Below, piece after piece: positions 54,405 to 59,628 of a stretch of 59,628 bases of DNA. Under the pieces are notes generated by a model, which ran no database searches, was not told where the DNA came from, and saw only the letters and a list, made by a program, of their open reading frames with translations. How positions within the stretch are numbered: the stretch's first letter is position 1; the number at the start of each line of letters is the position of its first letter. This DNA comes from an uncultured Lachnospiraceae bacterium (GTDB taxonomy: Bacteria > Bacillota > Clostridia > Lachnospirales > Lachnospiraceae). Where the stretch lies: assembly GCA_905233905.1 (NCBI GenBank), contig CAJOFN010000002.1, positions 1-59,628 of the forward strand, written 5' to 3'. Both the position numbers and the translations under genes were made by a program.

Positions 54405-55487
54405 TTACAATGTAATCATTCCACCCCCTGCAACATAGTCTCCATCATACAGCACAACCGCCTGTCCGGGTGTTACGGCACGCACCGGCCTTTCAAAATT
54501 AACCCTTATCCTGCCGGCATCCTCATCAACATATTCCACATGACACCTGCTGCCCGGATCTGAGTAGCGGATCTTAGCGATATAGGTCTTTTCCTCGTTA
54601 AAGCGTTCCTGTGACACATGATTGACCTTTACCGCCTCAAGCCAATCGCGGTAGCACTCCTCATTCCTTCCAAGCACCACCCTGTTATTTGTCGTATCCA
54701 TTCCCACAACGAACAGGGGCTCGCCGTATGCGACCCCCAGCCCCTTTCTCTGGCCGTAGGTATAGTTGTATATCCCCTTATGCCTGCCTATGACAGTTCC
54801 GTCTGTAAGGACAAACTCGCCCTCACAGGCTGCCTTACTCCCCATTCTGTCCCTTATAAATGCTCCGTGGTCTCCGTCTGGAATAAAGCACACATCCTGG
54901 CTGTCCCTCTTTGCTGCCACTGGAATACCTGCCTCTTTGGCAATGCTTCTTATCTGTGCTTTGTCATATTCGCCCAGAGGAAACAGGGTCTTTGAAAGCT
55001 GCTCCTGGGTGAGCCTGTAGAGTACATAGGTCTGGTCTTTTTTGATGCTGCCCCGTTTTAATGCATATCTCCCGTCTTCTCTTCTGATAACGGATGCATA
55101 ATGTCCCGTTGCAACATACCCTGCCTTCTGTCTTGCGGCAGTATCCATCATTCCTTTCCACTTGATGAAGCGGTTACATTCTATACACGGGTTCGGCGTA
55201 GAGCCTTTGAGGTAGGAATCACAGAAGCTGTCCACTACCCTGCCCAAAAACTCTTCCTTCATTGACACCACATGAAGCGGTATTGACAAAACAGAGCATA
55301 CTGCCCTGGCATCCTCTACAGCGTCAGCCCCGCAGCATCCTACATGTCCTGCCCGTCGGCATTTTTCATCATCATCCCATAAATGAAGAAAGACTCCCTC
55401 GACCTCGTACCCCTGCTGCTGCAAAAGATACACGCACACCGAAGAGTCTACTCCTCCCGACATTCCGACTAAAACCTTTTCCTTCAA
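54405..55487 (-). CDS. mnmA: tRNA-specific 2-thiouridylase MnmA
   Basis: MnmA puts sulfur on uridine 34 of Lys, Glu and Gln tRNAs. The 360-residue protein has the PP-loop GMSGGVDSSV (about 8-17), catalytic Cys in TPNPCIECNRFIKW, and a second in RDSQDVCFIPDGDHGAF, then the C-terminal beta-barrel. The start is TTG at 55487, with AAGGAG upstream. It is the last gene of the ispF operon, 11 bases after rlmB. Confidence 0.95.
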   Translation of the reverse strand: MKEKVLVGMSGGVDSSVCVYLLQQQGYEVEGVFLHLWDDDEKCRRAGHVGCCGADAVEDARAVCSVLSIPLHVVSMKEEFLGRVVDSFCDSYLKGSTPNPCIECNRFIKWKGMMDTAARQKAGYVATGHYASVIRREDGRYALKRGSIKKDQTYVLYRLTQEQLSKTLFPLGEYDKAQIRSIAKEAGIPVAAKRDSQDVCFIPDGDHGAFIRDRMGSKAACEGEFVLTDGTVIGRHKGIYNYTYGQRKGLGVAYGEPLFVVGMDTTNNRVVLGRNEECYRDWLEAVKVNHVSQERFNEEKTYIAKIRYSDPGSRCHVEYVDEDAGRIRVNFERPVRAVTPGQAVVLYDGDYVAGGGMITL

Positions 55488-55498
55488 AAGCTTCTCCT

Positions 55499-56242
55499 TT
55501 AGCCTGACATTCTCTGCCTTACTATCTCATAAAGAAAAACCCCTGCTGCCACGGAAGCATTCAGCGAGGATATTTCACCCTTCATGGGAATGGCTCCGCA
55601 ATAGTCGCAGGATTCCCTGACAAGCTTTGATACGCCCTTTCCCTCATCTCCAATGATAAGGCACATTGACCCGGTGAGGGAAAGTTCATACATATTCTCC
55701 CCTGACGCATCAGCACATACGAACCATAACCCCCGCTTCTTCAGGTCTTCCATAGTGCGCACCAGATTAGTAACCCTTGCAACCGGGGTATGCATGATCG
55801 CACCTGCGGAAGCCTTTGCCACGGTTGCGGTAAGTCCCACTGACTGATGCTTTTTTATGATAACGCCGTGGGCGCCGCATACATTTGCCGTGCGGATTAT
55901 AGCCCCAAGGTTATGGGGATCGGTTATTCCGTCAAGCATCACAATAAGCGGCGGCTCGCTCTTATCCCCGGCTGCTTTGAGAATATCCTCAACCGAAGCA
56001 AAATCCATGCTTGCGGTATACGCGATAACTCCCTGATGCTTTCCGGTCTCGGAAATCTGATCCAGCCTGCTCCTTGGGACGAATTCTATCCTTATACCTC
56101 TCTTTTTGGCTTCCCTTATTACGGTGGAAAGACTTGCGTCAGGCCTTCCTTCGAGAATAATGAGCCTGTCAATGGAAGTCCCTCTCCTTAAAGCCTCAAG
56201 GCAGACATTTCTGCCCTCAAGCATTGAACTGCTGTCCCGCAT
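55499..56242 (-). CDS. rlmB: 23S rRNA 2'-O-ribose methyltransferase RlmB-type (SPOUT)
   Basis: The 247-residue SPOUT methyltransferase has an N-terminal substrate-binding domain (EGRNVCLEAL) and the trefoil-knot motifs DGITDPHNLGAIIRTA, IIGDEGKGVSKLV and IPMKGEISSLNASVAAGVFLYE. TrmH group 3 members methylate G2251 of 23S rRNA or a related site. The start overlaps the mrnC stop (TAATG). The cysS-mrnC-rlmB order is typical of Firmicutes. Confidence 0.92.
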   Translation of the reverse strand: MRDSSSMLEGRNVCLEALRRGTSIDRLIILEGRPDASLSTVIREAKKRGIRIEFVPRSRLDQISETGKHQGVIAYTASMDFASVEDILKAAGDKSEPPLIVMLDGITDPHNLGAIIRTANVCGAHGVIIKKHQSVGLTATVAKASAGAIMHTPVARVTNLVRTMEDLKKRGLWFVCADASGENMYELSLTGSMCLIIGDEGKGVSKLVRESCDYCGAIPMKGEISSLNASVAAGVFLYEIVRQRMSG

Positions 56243-56673
56243 TATTTTTCAACCTCTTCCTCAAGACCGATTCGGACCAGTTCGATCAGTCTGTCTGTTT
56301 TGCCCGAAACATATAAATATCCCATCAGAGCCTCAAAGCCCGTAGCGATCCTGTAGTCATGGACAGTGGCGTTCTTGGCTATGGAGTGGCTTTTGGCGTT
56401 GCGCCCCCGCCTAAATATGTCTTTCTCCTCATTTGTCAGGTGGGGCTTTAATTTATCAGCTAACTTTGCCTGAAACCCTGCATTTACTATCCTGCTTGCC
56501 TTTTTATGGAGCCTGTTTGTGGAAGTATCATGCCTGCTTATCATCACAGTCCTGATTACCAGCTCAAATATTCCGTCACCAATATAGGCAAGGGTAAGCG
56601 GTGAATAGGAATTTGCATCCTTTGCCTCAAGCCCAAACTCCCGGCAGATGGCGTCCATCAGATTCTCGTCCAT
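56242..56673 (-). CDS. mrnC: Mini-ribonuclease III
   Basis: The 143-residue protein is a RNase III catalytic domain without the double-stranded RNA-binding domain. It has SPLTLAYIGDGIFELVIRT (catalytic Asp), RGRNAKSHSIAKNATVHDYRIATGFEALMGYLYVSG, with the conserved acidic residues. It trims the ends of 23S rRNA precursor. It starts within the end of cysS, 16 bases of overlap, with AAGGAG upstream. Confidence 0.94.
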   Translation of the reverse strand: MDENLMDAICREFGLEAKDANSYSPLTLAYIGDGIFELVIRTVMISRHDTSTNRLHKKASRIVNAGFQAKLADKLKPHLTNEEKDIFRRGRNAKSHSIAKNATVHDYRIATGFEALMGYLYVSGKTDRLIELVRIGLEEEVEK

Positions 56674-58061
56674 TGCACTCCTTCTCTGGTATCCTTAAGG
56701 GCTATCCCCTTTGCCAGAAGCTCATCTCTTATCTCATCAGCTCTCTTGAAATCTTTGCTCTGCCTTGCCTGCTGCCTGAGATTTATCAGCTCTTCTATTT
56801 CTTTGTCTAATATCTCTGTTTTTTCGCTGATATCTATCCCCATTACCTTGCAAAGCTTTTCAAGAATATCAAGATAACCCTTAACACATTCAGATGAGGC
56901 CTCTGATATATTCTGGTTAATAAATCTTACCAGCTCAAAAATGGCGGCTATGGCGTCCGCGGTATTAAAGTCGTCCTCCATTGCAAGCTCAAACTTTTTA
57001 ACAAAGGACTCTGCCTCCCCAAGCAGCTTTTTCTCTTCATCGGCCAAAGGCTTTTCGGAAGAATTATTTAATACAAAACGGCATTTATCAGCACAGGTCT
57101 GAATCCTTTCGAGGCCGTTTTTTGCTGATTCCATCAGCTCGTCAGAGAAATTAAGCGGACTTCTGTAATGAGCGCTCAGCATAAAAAATCTCAAAACCGA
57201 AAGATCAAACCTTTCGGAAATATCCCTTACCGTAAAGAAATTCCCAAGGGATTTTGACATTTTTTTGTGGTCTATATTTAAAAAGGCGTTATGCATCCAG
57301 TAATTTGCAAACGGAACCCCGTTTGCGGCTTCACTTTGGGCGATCTCATTCTCATGGTGTGGGAAAATAAGATCCTCTCCTCCGGCGTGAATATCAATGC
57401 TGTCACCAAGATATGCCTTTGACATAACCGAACACTCAATATGCCATCCCGGTCTGCCGTCACACCAGGGAGATTCCCAGTAAGGCTCTCCTTCTTTTTT
57501 AGGCTTCCAAAGCACAAAATCCAGAGGGTCCTCCTTTTGTTCTCCGGTAACATTTATATCCCTGTGACCGCCTTCCAGATCCTCAATATTCTTATGTGAA
57601 AGCTTTCCATAATCATCAAAGCTTCTGGTCTTAAAATACACTGTACCGTCCTGGGCCTTATAAGCATGTCCCTTTTCGATAAGGGTGCTTATCATATCTA
57701 TCATGCCGCCTATTTCCTCTGTGGCCTTTGGGTGTACGGTGGCAGGCGAAACCCCCAGTCCTTCCATATCCTTTTTACATTCATCTATATAGCGGCTGGC
57801 TACCTCACCTGCGGTAATGCCCTCTTCCTTTGCCTTTGCGATTATCTTATCATCCACATCGGTGAAGTTGGAAACATATCTGACCTCATAGCCCTTGTAT
57901 TCAAAATACCTGCGCACCACGTCAAATACTATCATTGGGCGGGCATTTCCTATATGAATAAGGTTGTAAACGGTAGGTCCGCAGACATACATGCTGACCT
58001 TGCCGTCCTCAATGGGGACAAATTCTTCTTTTTTCCTGGACAGAGTATTATATATTTTCAC
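56658..58061 (-). CDS. cysS: Cysteinyl-tRNA synthetase
   Basis: This class I synthetase has the HIGH-like motif [11 protein letters not shown], zinc ligand Cys in YVCGPTVYN and WHIECSVM, and [10 protein letters not shown]. The start is taken as GTG at 58061 ([14 protein letters not shown]), because GGGAGGTG lies 5 bases upstream; the track's 58076 GTG has no such site. That gives 467 residues, normal length. It starts within the last codons of ispF. No T-box leader is present. Confidence 0.95.
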   Translation of the reverse strand: MKIYNTLSRKKEEFVPIEDGKVSMYVCGPTVYNLIHIGNARPMIVFDVVRRYFEYKGYEVRYVSNFTDVDDKIIAKAKEEGITAGEVASRYIDECKKDMEGLGVSPATVHPKATEEIGGMIDMISTLIEKGHAYKAQDGTVYFKTRSFDDYGKLSHKNIEDLEGGHRDINVTGEQKEDPLDFVLWKPKKEGEPYWESPWCDGRPGWHIECSVMSKAYLGDSIDIHAGGEDLIFPHHENEIAQSEAANGVPFANYWMHNAFLNIDHKKMSKSLGNFFTVRDISERFDLSVLRFFMLSAHYRSPLNFSDELMESAKNGLERIQTCADKCRFVLNNSSEKPLADEEKKLLGEAESFVKKFELAMEDDFNTADAIAAIFELVRFINQNISEASSECVKGYLDILEKLCKVMGIDISEKTEILDKEIEELINLRQQARQSKDFKRADEIRDELLAKGIALKDTREGVQWTRI

Positions 58062-58599
58062 GAGGGCACCTCCCACAATTCATACCACAACTGCTCCCCG
58101 AAGACATATCCGCAAAGCCTATATCCCTTATGGCTTCAAGCAGACACACAGCCTGGGCGCTTATGCCTTCCAGCCGTCCGGTAAACCCAAGCCGCTCTTC
58201 GGTTGTAGCCTTTATATTAACACATTCCCTTTCAACCTCCAAAGCTTTTGCGATATTATTTCTCATTTCCTCAATATATCCTGCCAGCTTCGGCTCCTGC
58301 GCTATAACAGTGGCATCAATATTTCCCACTATATAGCCCTCCTTCAAAAGAAGGTCTTTGACCTCGTCAAGCAGCTTCATGGATGATATTCCCTTGTATC
58401 TGTCATCCGTATCGGGAAAATGCCTTCCGATGTCGCCAAGGGCAGCCGCTCCTAAGAGGGCGTCCATTATGGCATGTACCAGAACATCCGCGTCAGAATG
58501 TCCGTCCAGCCCCTTTGAATGTTCTATCTCAACTCCGCCCAGTATCAGCTTCCTGCCCTCAACCAGCCGATGCACGTCGTATCCGGTTCCTATTCTCAT
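58048..58599 (-). CDS. ispF: MECDP synthase IspF with a Cys-rich C-terminal tail
   Basis: IspF forms 2-C-methyl-D-erythritol 2,4-cyclodiphosphate in the non-mevalonate isoprenoid pathway. The zinc ligands lie in GTGYDVHRL and [31 protein letters not shown], and the C-terminal family box is [23 protein letters not shown]. The family normally ends a few residues later (about 157-160). Here about 24 more residues follow, ending in [13 protein letters not shown], a possible metal or Fe-S site. It is first in the operon, from a clear promoter. Confidence 0.95.
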   Translation of the reverse strand: MRIGTGYDVHRLVEGRKLILGGVEIEHSKGLDGHSDADVLVHAIMDALLGAAALGDIGRHFPDTDDRYKGISSMKLLDEVKDLLLKEGYIVGNIDATVIAQEPKLAGYIEEMRNNIAKALEVERECVNIKATTEERLGFTGRLEGISAQAVCLLEAIRDIGFADMSSGSSCGMNCGRCPRENI

Positions 58600-58666
58600 T
58601 TGTTATTGTCCTTTACATTTTACCATTGGCAGCTAATTTGTATTTGTTCTGCCTGTTTTCTGATCA

Positions 58667-58695
58667 ATTATATCTTGAACGCATATAAAATACAA
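58667..58695 (-). promoter_or_regulatory. Promoter of the ispF-cysS-mrnC-rlmB-mnmA operon
   Basis: On the minus strand TTGTAT (58690-58695) is followed after 17 bases by perfect TATAAT (58667-58672), about 68 bases before the ispF start. Confidence 0.8.
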
Positions 58696-58742
58696 TAGAA
58701 ATACCTATGCCGCAGCTCTCATCATCGGTAAAAAGAAAATTA

Positions 58743-58771
58743 TTGCAAAATGAACCGTTATTGTATATAAT
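58743..58771 (+). promoter_or_regulatory. Promoter of tRNA-Thr
   Basis: TTGCAA (58743-58748) is followed after 17 bases by TATAAT (58766-58771), 22 bases before the tRNA. Confidence 0.8.
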
Positions 58772-58793
58772 ATCATTCTGTCAGAGAGACTAT

Positions 58794-58866
58794 GCTTCGC
58801 TAGCTCAGTTGGTAGAGCACTTCACTCGTAATGAAGGGGTCGTCCGTTCGAGTCGGATGCGAAGCT
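58794..58866 (+). tRNA. tRNA-Thr (CGT anticodon)
   Basis: The 73-base cloverleaf has acceptor arms GCTTCGC / GCGAAGC with discriminator T, D-stem GCTC/GAGC, and anticodon stem CTTCA/TGAAG around CTCGTAA (anticodon CGT). The T-arm is GTCCG-TTCGAGT-CGGAT. CCA is not encoded. Confidence 0.97.
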
Positions 58867-58867
58867 T

Positions 58868-58905
58868 AAAATATCCGGAACGCCTTCAGGTGTGCCGGAT
58901 ATTTT
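58868..58905. terminator. Terminator after tRNA-Thr
   Basis: An 11-bp stem (AAAATATCCGG / CCGGATATTTT) with an inner CGCCT/AGGTG pairing can end the tRNA transcript and also the opposing ATPase transcript, whose stop is at 58910. Confidence 0.85.
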
Positions 58906-58909
58906 ATGC

Positions 58910-59628
58910 TTATCTATTTGGTTTTTTTCTTTGTTTTAGCACCTTCTTTAGCGCCATGAGGTCTTCGTAGTTCACAGCAGTCCGGAAGGTATTGTTGTAA
59001 TACTGCTTGCTCTTGAGCAGCACCGGCCGGATGTTGAAGTCCTCGTACATATTGGTGAGATAGATGTGGCTGTTTGCATTGCAGATCCAGATGTTATCCT
59101 GCCTGCCCATCAGGTCAAGCACTTCGCAGTAATGCGTGGTAAAGATCAGGGTCGCGTTGTTCCTGTTCACGCTCTTGTCCTTATAGAGGCTGATCATGTT
59201 CTCCACAAGCGTTTTATGGAAATGATTCTCCACCTCATCAATCAGCAGGTCAAAGCCCTCTTTCAGGGATGCCACCATCAGCGTGTAGAGAAGGATGCCC
59301 TTTGTCGTTCCGCTGGAAAGGAAATAGATTAGCTGCGTATCTGACATTATCCGCTCCTCATCTCCGGCAACAACCCTGTAGTTGTGGTCATCCACCCTGG
59401 TCAGTTCCTGGATGTTCTCATCAAAGATGCGGATGATCTTCGCAAGCACATCCATCCCGATATCGTAGTTTTTCAAAGCCCTAAACAGCGTCTGGTATGT
59501 ATCGGAACCACCGCTGAAGCTGTCGAAGAAAACCGCCCTTGTCTGTTTCTTTTTCAGGATGAAGAACACATTGGACGTGTCCTCCGGAAGGTCTCCGAGA
59601 TCCTTCATCTCCTCATATCCTTCCCGGT
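58910..59628 (-). CDS. AAA/ABC-type ATPase, C-terminal part (cut by the window edge)
   Basis: At least 239 codons are open to the right edge. The ATG at 59608 in the track has no good ribosome binding site and the frame stays open upstream, so the protein is probably longer. Visible are the late ATPase motifs: LSSGTTKGILLYTLMVASLKEG (signature-like), the Walker B box FDLLIDEVENHFH, and a switch region LIFTTHYCEVLDLMG. The Walker A part lies outside. The pattern fits AAA15/OLD-like ATPases often found in phage-defence loci, but no partner is visible. Confidence 0.75.
   Translation of the reverse strand, partial: REGYEEMKDLGDLPEDTSNVFFILKKKQTRAVFFDSFSGGSDTYQTLFRALKNYDIGMDVLAKIIRIFDENIQELTRVDDHNYRVVAGDEERIMSDTQLIYFLSSGTTKGILLYTLMVASLKEGFDLLIDEVENHFHKTLVENMISLYKDKSVNRNNATLIFTTHYCEVLDLMGRQDNIWICNANSHIYLTNMYEDFNIRPVLLKSKQYYNNTFRTAVNYEDLMALKKVLKQRKKPNR

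Noticed and set aside
58794-58905. Integration (att) site at tRNA-Thr
   Set aside because: No second copy of the tRNA 3' end and no integrase are visible. It cannot be supported from one side.
58910-59608. Treating the ATPase ORF as a complete gene starting at 59608
   Set aside because: The frame is open to the window edge, the ATG lacks a well-placed ribosome binding site, and the Walker A part of the protein is missing.

Overview
The window looks like chromosome from an anaerobic Clostridia species, most likely a Lachnospiraceae member. This is inferred from gene content: single-chain glycyl-tRNA synthetase, RNase J, Mini-III, a CBS-containing family II pyrophosphatase, ComEA/ComEC, a GerMN lipoprotein, pyruvate:ferredoxin oxidoreductase and an Ech-type [NiFe] hydrogenase. 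No taxonomic marker was compared against a database. Nearly all protein genes are on the minus strand; the exceptions are hypA and two tRNA genes.

Layout, read along the minus strand from right to left. (a) At the right edge is a cut-off AAA-type ATPase, then tRNA-Thr (+ strand). (b) A housekeeping operon follows: ispF-cysS-mrnC-rlmB-mnmA. (c) nifJ (PFOR) has its own promoter and terminator, and is followed by a decayed CheB/receiver-domain remnant. (d) Next come an unusual disordered, coiled-coil, tail-anchored protein and a CBS/DRTGG pyrophosphatase. (e) tRNA-Trp (+ strand) has a promoter back-to-back with that of a comEA-response regulator-histidine kinase-gerMN-comEC cluster. (f) livJ, with a hairpin in its leader, is followed by livHMGF and a cytidylate-kinase-like gene. 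(g) hypA (+ strand) is divergent from echABCDEF-hypFCDEB. (h) Then come rnj, a tRNA wobble-modification pair (O-methyltransferase and U32 protease family), a lactonase, aroC, tgt and yajC. (i) A 6S-like structured RNA fills the gap before a very long co-directional run: leuB-ilvD-ilvB-serC-serA-DUF1015-M16 protease-era-recO-unknown-glyQS-FIST/GGDEF. (j) rpsT is cut by the left edge and uses a TTG start, so the ORF track lacks it.

How the genes fit together. PFOR makes reduced ferredoxin from pyruvate. The Ech complex can re-oxidise ferredoxin with H2 formation and ion translocation, and the complete HypABCDEF set builds its NiFe(CN)2CO site. The Ech large subunit ends right after its DPCxxC motif, which agrees with the absence of a maturation endopeptidase gene. 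Branched-chain amino acids are covered by synthesis enzymes (LeuB, IlvD, IlvB) and an uptake system (Liv). Serine synthesis has SerA and SerC next to a DUF1015 protein but no SerB.

The observations most worth following are: the two-component system and GerMN lipoprotein enclosed by comEA and comEC; the DUF1015 protein with a DGHHR motif in the serine cluster; the 6S-like RNA immediately upstream of leuB; the CheB/REC deletion remnant; the tail-anchored disordered protein; and the Cys-rich tail on IspF. Every function given is read from motifs and context, with no alignment or search run.
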